The notes beneath the pieces were generated by a model. It was not told the origin of the DNA. It saw nothing but the letters and a program-made list of their open reading frames with translations, and made no database searches. From contig CM035230.1 of the NCBI GenBank assembly GCA_020226215.1, positions 4,177,501-4,241,500 on the forward strand: DNA of 64,000 bases, written 5' to 3'. The stretch's first letter is position 1, and each line of letters opens with the position of its first letter. The translations under genes were made by a program, and so were the position numbers. The DNA comes from Sindora glabra. Lineage: Eukaryota; Streptophyta; Magnoliopsida; Fabales; Fabaceae. Below, piece after piece: positions 34,288-46,300 of the stretch.

Positions 34288-37200
34288 TGCCTAATTGGAA
34301 GTACCCTGTAACCTTTCTTTATCAAGATATTCTACTTCTTTTTTTGTTGGATATTGTAGGGTAAGGCATGATTTTGTCATATTGGTAAAATATACTTAAC
34401 TAGAAAAGTTACATATATCATAAAGGTATGCAAATAATATGATTAAATATCATTATTACATAAGCATGCTACTAATAACTATCATTCATATTAATAGCAT
34501 TCATAAAATTTGACTAAAATAGACCTTATATGGTCATGAATTGGAAAACTAAACTTAACTTTGTTTCTTGTTCTAGAAATAGATATAAAAATGGAAACTA
34601 AGTGGAAAATATCCTAATTGCTTACATGAAATTTATTAATATATAGTTGGTTAAGGGTCAAATAATCCAAATTTCTACTTTATTCCATTTCATTTCAAGT
34701 CAAGTCTAGACTTTGACTTCATGTGATACAAATTTAGAAATACCTTACCCAATTGAAAAGTGTGTAGAAATATACAAAATTAATGAGCAAAAAGGTTAAG
34801 GAAAATTGTCAAAATAAGGCATAAATGACACCAGTGTTGAATTCTTTTCTTTAAAGTACTTGTGAGACATGATCATACTATTAGAAGATGGTGGATGAGA
34901 GTCCACCATAACCTTTCCAATACTTGAGTCAGTATTCAGTAATAAGATAGAGTAATCTATATAGTAAAGTGAAACACCTTAAGGTGAAATTTAGAATTTT
35001 TAATTATTTAAAATGCTTGGAATAATTATTTTGAGTAGCGAGTTTACTTAAATTGTATTTTATATTTTCAAAGTGAAGCAAGGAAATTGAAAGTGTTATA
35101 TCTTAAATTTTTACTAAACAAGTATTATATTGATCTTACTCAATAAAGGTATTAATTAAGTATAATTGTATACACTTAATAAGTTAAGGATACTTGAAAT
35201 TTGAAAGTGTGGAAATTTATATATTTGTGTGTGTGTGTGTTAATCTAGATGGATGATTTTATTCATAAATTAATAAATTTACAAGGATACTTTAGAAATT
35301 CAAAACATTATGAATTATAATGTTTACATGTATTATAATTTAATAATTTGTTCCTCTAATATTTATAGAGTAATAAAGTATTAAATTAGAATCTTAATTG
35401 AGGAATTTTATAAAGAAGGAAAAATGATTCTAAAAAAATGGAAGATGGATGGTTAAGATAGGATTGGATTAAGAAACAAGCATATGAGATTTGAGCTTAG
35501 GGTGCACTGCGAAACACTAGATCAAGGCTTTTAGCTTTATTTATATCTTTTTCTTTTTCTTACCCATTTAGGAAACTAATTCTCTCTTTCTTTTTCTCTA
35601 TCCTCTTTGCGCTTTCTCCTTCTTCTGAGCAGCTATTGTTGTTGTGCCTGGCACCATTTGGCACTAAAAGTGGCAATGCAAGCGTGATAGTAGGTTTTAG
35701 TTACCTTTGGCGGCTTCATTGTGCATGGGGGCCATTAGAAGTGTTGAAGAAGAGTTAGTGAGCTATGATCAGCGAGCTTGCTAAGTCCAATCACTATGCA
35801 TCGCCTAAGCTCCATTTATAACCAATTGCCATCACCGCTAGCCATCATATGGAGAGTTGCTAAGCACAACATGATCCAGTGGTAAGAGCTGCGGTTTTGC
35901 TTCATTCCACTAGCATTCAATGCTATTCACCACTAGCGAGTTGCTAACATATCCTTTTAGGCTATGGTAAGTGATTTTATATAAAAAAACCCTTATTTTG
36001 ATGATGATCTAGATTGAACTAAAAAACCTATAAATGCATACTTCAAATCTATGGTGATTCCTTTCAAAAACATGAAATTACGCTCTATGATGCTAGGATA
36101 CTATTACTAGAATATTTACAAAGTGCAACATCCTTATATTTTGAATGATTCTAATTTAATCCAAGAAAACCCATTTTTTGTATAATTGAAATATATGATA
36201 ATGCTTTGAAACATAAAAGCTTCATGCTATAGGATAATTGAATAATATGATTAAAGTATTTTTTTCGACATTAACAACCTTAATATTTTTGAATGATTTA
36301 GAGTTAATTCAAAGAAAAATACATGCCTTGAGTAACTTATTAATAACTTGAAAATATAAGAATATTATGTTATGGAGTGTTATAATAATATATTTAGAAC
36401 ATGCCTAGATCATCAAGTTTTAATTTTGATGCTTAGGTGGCCTTAATCTAAAAGAGAATCTTTAAAATATGGAATTTGGTTTCATTAGAATAAAGTTGAC
36501 AACATAAAAAATTTATTGTATGATTTTACTTAATGATGTGATAAAAGTGTGTTTAGAGCATAATTTTTTAATATTTTGCTTATTTTATACTGATTATAAG
36601 AAATCTTCATTTAGGGAAAACTTAGAATTCTTGATGATAACCTTTAAAATCTAAGAAGATAATGACATAAAAATGATAGAACAGTATGAACAAATACTTT
36701 TATAGTGTCAAGTTTTAACATTTTCATAATATATAATTTCGATTTGTGAATGCATTTTTTTAGTTCTCTATGACTAACTCTAGAAAAGGTAGTAAAGTTA
36801 CAATATAGAATGTTAAAATATTATGATTAGATTTTTATAATAGTAATTTAGGAAAAAAATGAGTAAATTTGATGTATTTATAAACTATTCTTATAAATTA
36901 TGAGTAGGAGAAAACTGTGAAAAGATTAGTAAGGATCTGTTCTAGCTTCCAAGAGTGAACATTTGTTACTAGGTAAGTATATATCTTAGCCCCAAAAAAT
37001 TAATTATCATGTAGAATTGTTGAATATTATGCTTTATAATCTCTATAAATTCTATTCATTGCAATTACAATTCACGTATGGGATTTGAACATAATTATGA
37101 ATAAAGAGTTTTAATCTCAATAATTGTTACCTAGTATTACTTGATGGAATATATACTTGATGGAACAATAAGTTAGGAATGTAATATTGAAAGTTTATTA

Positions 37201-39750
37201 CTAATTAAAGAGTATAGTGGTGTCATTACTAATTATTGAAAGTTTATGATTGAGCTTATATTATTATTTGGATGTTGGAAAGTGTAATATGATCCATATT
37301 AGAATGTGAATGAATATTGTGGCCATACAAGGGGGGTATGGTGATGTTGCTATACATATATTGTTATATGTTGATATTGCCCTACGATGGTGAAATAATT
37401 GCCTTGTGTAAAAATTGTATTAAAATTGTGATATATAGAGCTGAGCTCTAGTGTGTACATTATACTATGAATTATGCCATGAGTAGCATTGGAAATTATG
37501 GTGATGAATTATGAAATGTTATGGTGATGATGATGTGAATACTAGATGAGAAATTTCTAATAATAAGGTGGAAATGGTATAAGGCTGACCTTGAAGGGAT
37601 AAAAGATGGAAAGCTTGTCGAGAGTATAATGTTAACTTGGGAGACAAAAGGTGGATGCATATGCATTTATTATAAATTGTTATGTATTATGATGTGACAA
37701 TAAATTCTATTTGTGATTAGATACTATTGTTTGATATAATTGTAAAGATTTGATGTGCTTAAGCCTTATTGGCTTTATGTGATGTGATAACTAGTTGGAA
37801 TGGGTTGTATGTATAATGGTATCGATATGTGTAAAATGAATGGATGAGATTATTATAACTTATGATGTGAAATAGAAATTATGATTTTTATGCAGGTAAA
37901 TACATTAACTTAAGACCTGGTCTTGTGTTTTAGGAAGTTGGTTTACAATTATATTCTAGTTTTTAATACTTATTTAATTCATGACTACATTATATAATTG
38001 ACTCATGCATGGCAGTGGTAATATATATTTATTGAATTCTCGTAACTCATTTTGTTTTATTTTTAAAATTTTCATATTCAAATAAGAGTATTTGAGCTTT
38101 GTTGCATTTATGGAGAATCAAAGACAGCTTGGTAGAAAGACTTGACAGTTGGATTAGGATCATGATAGAGATAGAGATTTTGTTGATCAAACACTTCATA
38201 TGTTGGATCGTTTATTTGTGTATATAATTTGAGGTTGTATAATATTATATGTATTTTTTATTGTTGTCATATTTGTAAAGAGTATAGGTTTTATGAATAC
38301 GTGTGTGTGGCTCTTAGAAAGAGTCTAAAAATAAAGAGAACTTTGTTCATTTTTTCATAAAATTTAAAGTCAATCTTGAGTCATAAAGGAAATAGTGATA
38401 TTTCCATTGGATAGAATTAGAAAGAATAGTGTTGAGACTGATGGAACCGGATAATGAGATTTACGTTAGTTACGATCAAGTTTGAGTCTTGATATAATGT
38501 GTTAGTGCATACCTTATATAAGAATTCCTTAAATTGAGTTGTTAGAGAGTAATTATCAAATAATTAATCAAATAATAAATAAATATTATTATGATCATCA
38601 AAATATAAGTATTTATCAATTCCTTTTATTTGATTTTATTCCATTTTCCTTTTTGTTTGTCATAATTTTTATCTATCTTGGTTCCCACAAATTGAATCAA
38701 GAGGCTGCTTCATAATTGAACATTCTCGAAACTAAACACATTTTTGTGACCAAGTATCAATCATTGTTATCATGTTGCAAGGTAATAACTATTCGTGACG
38801 CATGAAAAATTTTGATTCTTTTAAATAAAATTTTAATATTAAGATTGTAATTTTGTATATAAAATTATTTTTTGAAAAATTGAAATTTTATATGAAGTTT
38901 GAATTTAACAATTACACGAAACAATGGTAATTTTATTAAAATAAATCTAAATTATATAAAAATTCTTTTAAAATATGTTGTTGTAATATGCAAAATACAA
39001 TTTTTCATTAGAAAAGTTACAAGAGTTAAATTACAAAATCACTTAATAATACCAAATTTATGAATCTACATTGTCTTATTTTCTAATTGAACCTCAAGAA
39101 GCAAAGCCAATACAGCCATGTGAAGATACAATGGAAAGATCAAGATCCGAGAACTATGTCCATGTGGAAGATCTAGTGAAGATAATTCATCATTTCTCCC
39201 ACAAATTTCCAGCAATTAACTTAAACCAGTAAGCCACGTGTGAACTCAAATTCTATTTAATTAATTTTATTCTCAATTTATCAAAATTTTTCTTAAAAAA
39301 TATTTTTACATATATTCGAGAATATGTTAAAAATTTTAAAATTTAAAATAATATGATGATTTCTAAAAGTATTAAATTAAAAAAATTTAATTATATTTAT
39401 TTAAAAATAATAATTATAATTAAATAATATAAATTTAATAATTCCAAATTTTATTTGAAACCTTTGAAACAAGTACCATGTGTCATAAATTCAAAATTAA
39501 AATTTATTTTAATATTTTAAATTTTAAATTTTTATTAATTTAATCCTTAATATAAGTTTTCTATCAATTTGATTTTTAAAATTTTCAATTCAAATAAAGT
39601 TTTAATTTTTATGAAGATTAAAATTTATAATAATTTAATTTTTATGAGGTATCAAAATTTTATTTACACTTAAAATTTTAAAAATTAAACTGATATAAAT
39701 CTTATTTTAAAAATCAAATTAATAGAAATTGAAAAGTTGGGACTAAGGTT
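34288..39750. other. AT-rich intergenic region, possible eroded LTR
   Basis: No protein-coding frame or RNA gene is supported. Its first 65 bp (34288-34355) resemble 31665-31732, so the neighbouring solo LTR landed in a pre-existing duplication. A GT microsatellite lies at 35222-35241. Between about 34970 (TGAAACACCTT) and 38509 (TGTTAGTGCA) the layout recalls a long chromovirus LTR: a pyrimidine-rich start at 35545-35630 and an 'aaagagtctaaaaataaagagaac' style end. No target duplication was found. Confidence 0.45.
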
Positions 39751-40379
39751 TTAGTTTATATTCAATTGTGCTGCTCTTTCATTTTCATTCTTACATAAAC
39801 GCCAAATTCGTTAGCTTCAAATAGCGAGGTGGGTACGCAGTTTCCCACATCACCCGTGCCTTCCTTTCTTCGCTAGTAACGGCAAGTCCCTTTCTTCCCT
39901 TCTACTCCATTGGAACGTGGGTTTCTCTCTCTCTTCTTTATTGGCATTCTGGTTCAGTTCGCAATAGCAGCTCCGAGAGTTGACTTAGCAGAGCCAAGCC
40001 CGCTTCTGCTTGCCCGTGTTCTTGTAAAATTGCGGGCTTTTTTCTTGGTAAGGAATGGGATTTGCCGATAATTTTATCAATTATTCGGGTTCTTTACTGT
40101 TTAGTTTCATCTTTTTCAGAGATTAATTGCTAAATGATAAAAGGGTGATTTCTAGCTTCGATTGTGGATTAGTTTTAGTTCTTACAGTGCTCCCTTGCTG
40201 GTAATGCATGGTAGTTCTCCATTTCTGTTTATAGAATAGCTCTGAATTTTTAATTTTTGTTCTGGGTAGTTCTTAGATTCTAATTATGGTAACTGAATCT
40301 ATTTGGGTGTGTTTGATGAAGGGAAATGAGACGAACTGGTTGACCTTAAAAGATCGATCTTTTTGCGTTTTACTTGGAT
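39751..40379 (+). promoter_or_regulatory. Promoter and 5' UTR region of the ceramidase gene
   Basis: GC content rises sharply at about 39790 after the AT-rich intergenic DNA, and CT-rich stretches (39860-39950) look like transcribed leader. A splice donor candidate GTAAGG (40049) follows a GC-rich exon-like segment, with acceptors possible at about 40186, 40234 or 40274, so a 5' UTR intron is likely. An in-frame TAA at 40347-40349 stops any upstream extension of the coding frame. No TATA box can be chosen confidently. Confidence 0.55.
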
Positions 40380-43300
40380 ATGATGGAGTTCTCTTCCCTC
40401 TGTGACATGAATGTTCGGAGAATATCTGCAACAATGAGATTCTGGACACTTTTTATGCTCCTATTACTAAGATGTGATGTTGTATATTCTGCCTCTGATT
40501 ACTTGGTTGGCCTTGGAAGCTATGATATTACGGGTCCTGCAGCTGATGTTAACATGATGGGTTATGCTAACGCTGAACAAATTGCCTCTGGGATTCACTT
40601 CAGGTTGAGAGCGCGTACTTTCATTATGGCCGAGCCAAAGGGTAACCGTTTGGTATTTGTAAACCTCGATGCTTGCATGGCTTCACAACTTGTAACAATC
40701 AAAGTATTTGAGAGATTGAAAGCAAGGTACCAACTATGGCTAGTCTTAATTAGAGATTACTGTGATTGTCTTCAGGAATCGTGGTATTTTGACCATAAAG
40801 GAAATTTTATATAATTTCTGCTAGTATTAGCTGATATTGCTATTCCTTGTTACAACTGAAGTCACTTGTTATTCTGTTTTTCAGATATGGTGACCTATAT
40901 ACTGACAAGAATGTAGCAATAAGTGGAATTCACACGCATGCTGGCCCTGGTGGTTATCTACAATATATTGTGTATATTGTGACATCTCTTGGATTTGTGC
41001 GGCAATCATTTGATGTCATAGTTGATGGCATTGAGAAAAGCATTGTCCAGGCTCATGAAAATCTTCGGCCGGGATCCATATTTGTCAATAAGGGTATGGA
41101 CCACATATATTTCACATGTATATATTTTTTCCTATTGTATAAACAGCATCTGTAAGTGTGTGTGTGTGCGCGCGCGCGCGCACGCTCACATATATATAGC
41201 CTGAACCTCCACATTCATGTGTTCACTCTTTCATTTGAACCCAAAAAAATCATACTACTAATATAAATATAATAAAATAATAAAGGATATTATTGTCATT
41301 TTCCCACTACAACCAACTTAATTGAATGAGTACATTTATTGTGAAGATGAGAGAAGATGAGTGGAGTTGACTTAAATATATATATTCACTTCTGTTCATA
41401 TAGATCATATAATGCTTTATTTCATTACTTCTTTCACCTATGTAATTCTGGCTTGCTGGACTTCATATCCCAAGAGAAAAAGAAAAATATAAAGAAAACA
41501 CAGCATGAGAAAACAGCATCCATACTAGTTATTTATATCTATTAGGATAGGATGCAGTTGGCAAGGGTCTAGTGCTAATTATCTGTTGTCATATTCGTTT
41601 TATTTTGTCAATCTTATGATCTAGATCAAAGCATTTGATATTTGTTTTGAAATGATTAATATGTCTATTTTACTCCCTTGTGTTTGGCGACATCACATGG
41701 ATTGAAGGAGGTTTTCTTCACCTTGCAGGAGAGATCTTGGATGCTGGTGTAAATCGCAGTCCCAGTGCATATCTTAATAATCCCGTTGATGAGCGGAAAA
41801 AATATAAATATGATGTTGATAAAGAAATGACCCTTTTGAAGTTTGTTGATGATCAGTGGGGTCTGGTTGGCAGCTTCAACTGGTTTGCTACTCATGGGAC
41901 TTCTATGAGTCGTACAAACTCGTTGATAAGTGGGGATAATAAAGGTGCTGCTGCAAGATTTATGGAAGACTGGTTTGAACGAAAAATGGATTCTGTTGGA
42001 TTTGATGATGATGGCTTGCCCCGAAGAATCTCAAACATAATACCCAGTCCTCATAATAATCGTAAGTCAGTTGTGCTTTTCTTCTAATTGTAATGCACCA
42101 TCGAAATTGATGAATCATAAGTTCTTTTGCAAGCATATATTTGTGTGTCAATTTAATAGCATGAAAATTTCTACATCTATGCACCATAACATTTCAGACA
42201 TGTTGAGTCCATTCAAAATACTTGAGGATGTCTTTTCTAATGGGTACAGACCGTGTTGTGAAAGTTGTTTGCAAATGAGCCACCCATGAATCATAGCCTT
42301 TGTGTATTTCCTGTCATTTTGAAAGCTGTTTTCTATGGTAAGGGGATTTAGAGGATGAAAATGAAAATTTCCACAGTAATTTGTTTTCTTCAAAAGTAAC
42401 AGTCTATTTTCATGTTTGACTGATTAAAGCATTTATTAATATCCTGTCTAACTCTTGGGAAGTAGCAAATGTTTTATACCTGAGCTGATGCCAACACTGA
42501 CAATTATGGGTATACAAGCTTTTGTGGAGTTAGTTGTTAGACTTATCTCTTTTGGCTTAGCAAAACAATCTGGTGATATTATATCTACTTGGTTGTCAAA
42601 TTTGAAAATATAAATTGCTCTGTGTTTCAGTAACATTTAGTGGGCCCTCAAATTACATGGCTTTTAGGTGGATACTGTCCATCTAATATTTGTGGACTAA
42701 AACTGAATTGTCTGTTTACAATACTGTCCGTCTAATATTTGTATACACAAGATTCAAATTTGTTAACAATGGCTGATACAGCCATCTAGTGAAATATGCT
42801 TCAACTATTGATGTAACTTAGCTATTGTTGGGAAATACGATTAGGATTTAGAAGGAGAAAGAATAAAGAGAAGCTAGAGAATAAAGGTGATAAGTATAAT
42901 ATTATTTAATGAATGAGAAGACTAACTTGTTACATTAGACTCAACCCTAATTCTCTATTTACATAGAGCTACTAATAAATATAAAGACACTAATATTCTT
43001 AACTTTAGGTGCAATACAAGCAAGCCCATAATATAACCTAAGCGTAATATTATAAACCTAATTACTCTCTAACACTCCTCCTCAAGTTGAACCTTACTAG
43101 GCTTAAACTTGAACCCACAAAAACAAAATGCAATAAAACATCATAGAAGAAAACTTGATAAACTTGATGAACAACTTGTAAAACACCCCCCCCCCCGAAT
43201 GGAAACATTCACAAACCCAAATCCTTGATAGAATTACCAATAATTTCTAGAAATCTTCTGCTAGCTTCCTTCAGTTGCTCTCTCAAATTCCACGCCAAAA

Positions 43301-46300
43301 ACCCTAATACCTATGGTTCATAGCTTCCAAAAATCTCTTCAACTTCCTAGCTAAATAAACCAACCCCTTGCATGAACCAATGTAATGCTAGGCTAGCAAA
43401 AACAGTGGTCTAAACCACACTAAACCGAGTGTAACCTCACCAAATCAAACTTGTGCAAATACAAATCCCCAAAACAGTATCTTAAATCACATGAAGACAC
43501 CCAAAACCAGTAGTCAAAACCACCAAAGCCAAATGTGCATAGCACCAAACAAGATTTTGCCAAACAACAACACACCAAATCACAATTCCACCAATCCAAC
43601 AATGAACTCCAATGCCAATATACCCGAAAACACACCACATCATCTCTCCATGCCAAATAATATGGCAGACAAAAACCAAAACAATCAAATACCATAAAAA
43701 GACCAAAAGCAGCCATTAAAAACATCTTTTCAAAAATGACAGCAAATTGCTAGGAAAATAGCATCAAATTCTGCCAAAAACAGAACATCCAGCCTACCCC
43801 AAAAGAAACCTGTCTTATTGTGCAGAAAACCTTTGAAAATAGCCTCAAACAATGATGAAATTCTCCAAAACTAGTCCAGACAGCAGCAAGATAGAATCAT
43901 AAACTGCAACTAATCAGCCAAAAATAGCCAAGCTGGAACAAATCCATCACCAACTAGCAAAATGACATCTTGCTTCATATAGGATTAAACATCGTTAAAA
44001 TCATAAAAGCAGAGATTCACAAACCTGGGTAGCTACTAAACAGCTTTAATACTCACCAAATTACTATGAGGCTTGTAATACTGACAATGTTTGGAGCAAT
44101 TGCTCACAAAGCAGAAAACTAAACCAATTTCTGGACAAGTTTCCAACTAAATTCAACTCAGCCACCAATATTCCTGAAACTTGCCAATCTCCTGCAACCT
44201 CCAAATATATTCTCAATGCAGCTTCTTTGAGAAGTTGTTCTAAACAGCCACAAACACAACAACCAAACACTGTGTAAACAGTGCTAAAACTCACACAAAG
44301 TGCAGAAATCAAAAGCCCATATCATACAGGGAGTTGCAACCATTGCCAGAGAAGCTGGAAAAGAATGCATGTTGCCGGAGTAGTCTGCAAACACCATCAT
44401 GCTCCAGTTAAATGTTCTGCATGTGGTTCTTGTGCGGTCAGAGGAAGAGTGTGTGAGCAACACGCCACCATTGAAGGTTGCTGGCTGCCAAGGAAGCCAC
44501 CTGTCAACCCAGATCATGAAATGGACCTCGAAATCCCCTCCAAACATGTCAAACAGTCCCTGTCACTGTTTTCCAAACAGTCTGCCTGCTTCTGTGTTCT
44601 TCGCCATAGCCCAAAAACAGATCTAGGTTCTCTCATAATATTGATTTTTTTTTGTTTTTCTATTTTTTTTCACAGAAACACTTTTTTTCTTTTTTTCGTT
44701 TTCTCTCAAAATTCAAGAAACAATAACTAAAAAATAGATAAACCTGTTGAAAAATCTAACTCTAAACTTTTTTCCCCTCCAAACTAAAACTCAAAAATTA
44801 TCTCAAAAAAAAATAAACAAACTTAAATTCTACATCAACAGCAATCTAATCACTTTGAGGTTGCTGGCAACAGTATGACCCATAGGCTTATGGCGGATGG
44901 TACCATTTTGATACCATGTTAAGAAACATGGTTAGGATTTAGAGGGAGAAAGAGTAGAGAAATCCTAGAGAATGAAAAAGACAAGTATAATATTATTAAA
45001 TGAATGAAAAGATTGAATTGTTACATTGGACTCATTCTAATGTTCTATTTACATAGAGTTATTAGCAAATATAAAGACTCTAATATCCCTAACCTTTAGT
45101 GCAAGACAAGCAGGCCTATAATATAATCTAAGTTCAATATTATAAACTTAATTACTCCATAACAGTTATCATGAATGATGAAATTTCGAAATAATGTATA
45201 AAATCTATGTAGTCTTGTCTCATTTAGTAATTAATGAAACAGACCATGAGTTGCTGGAACTTGCTGCCTCTTTCCAATCTTCACCTGGTAGACCAGCAAC
45301 CAGAAGCTCAAGTGTTGCTAGACGTGTGCGAGGTGCTTCGAACCAGTTTGGCAAGCCTAGATTTGTATCTGCATTTTGCCAAACAAATTGCGGTGATGTC
45401 AGTCCAAATGTACTTGGAGCATTCTGCGTAGACACTGGACTACCTTGTGACTTCAATCATAGTACATGTGGCGGGAAGAATGAATTATGCTACGGGAGAG
45501 GACCTGGGTAATTACATTCTATACTCACTTTTTCTCTAGTGCATGCAGATGTCATCAAAGCCTCTTACAACTTAATTGCATCCAAATATCTAATGTGGCA
45601 GCTACCCAGATGAATTTGAAAGTACCCGTATAATAGGAGATAGACAATTTAGAAAAGCTGTGGATCTTTTGAGTGGAGCATCCGAAGAGATAAAAGGGAA
45701 GATTGATTCTCGACATGCTTATATAGATTTCTCTCAACTTGAGGTAACTATTTCTAAAGGAGGTATTTCTGAAGCAGTAAAGACATGCCCTGCTGCGATG
45801 GGGTTTGCATTTGCTGCTGGAACAACAGATGGGCCGGGAGCTTTTGATTTTAAGCAAGGTGATGATAAGGTAATAGGAGATTTTTATAGCTTGCAAATAC
45901 CCACTTTGCTTTAGTCTGTTAAGCCCTTAGTTATTGGTCATGGAATATATTCATTGTTAGTTTTGGGTGTATGCCAGGGAAATCCTTTCTGGAAGTTGGT
46001 TCGCAATGTACTCAAAACGCCGAACAAGGAACAGATAGACTGTCAACAACCAAAGCCCATTTTGCTTGATACTGGTGAAATGAAGGAACCATATGATTGG
46101 GCAGTAAGTTACTGCTTAAATATATCTCATTTGTCCAGTGAATCTTGTAGTCTCTAGGATGAGTTTGGTTGTGCTCTCTATGTTGGCTGTTATTGGAAAT
46201 AGGGAAGGTTGAAGAAGACTTTAAGTGGGCTATTCTAATATTTTTTTTCTTTCTAACAACATAAATGAATGACTGCTCTTGGCATGTCAAACTTCTTTTG

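Larger units (their letters stand above)
42831..45169 (-). mobile_element. Non-autonomous copia-like element in ceramidase intron 3
   Basis: 2329 bp (42836-45164) with LTRs of 239 bp (42836-43074) and 248 bp (44917-45164). On the minus strand the LTR starts TGTTA and ends AACA; the right LTR is followed at once by the primer site TGGTATCAAAATGG (44916 downward), and the left LTR is preceded by the polypurine tract TTGAGGAGGAG (43086-43075), the usual Ty1/copia arrangement. Flanks GCTAT and GTTAT are a target duplication with one change. The 1.84-kb interior has no gag or pol; it holds a C12 run (43185-43196) and AC-rich text. Orientation is antisense to the gene; spliced coding sequence is unaffected. 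Confidence 0.88.

Noticed and set aside
43420..43725. Trp/Cys/Phe-rich minus-strand frames
   Set aside because: They come from CCA/CAA-rich low-complexity DNA inside the intronic element, with mutually overlapping frames and no conserved motif.
44281..44730. Cys-rich open frame of 149 codons on the plus strand (and an 87-codon frame opposite it)
   Set aside because: It lies in the non-coding interior of the intronic copia-like element, has no spacing typical of a zinc finger, ends in low-complexity Phe/Ser text and matches no family I know.
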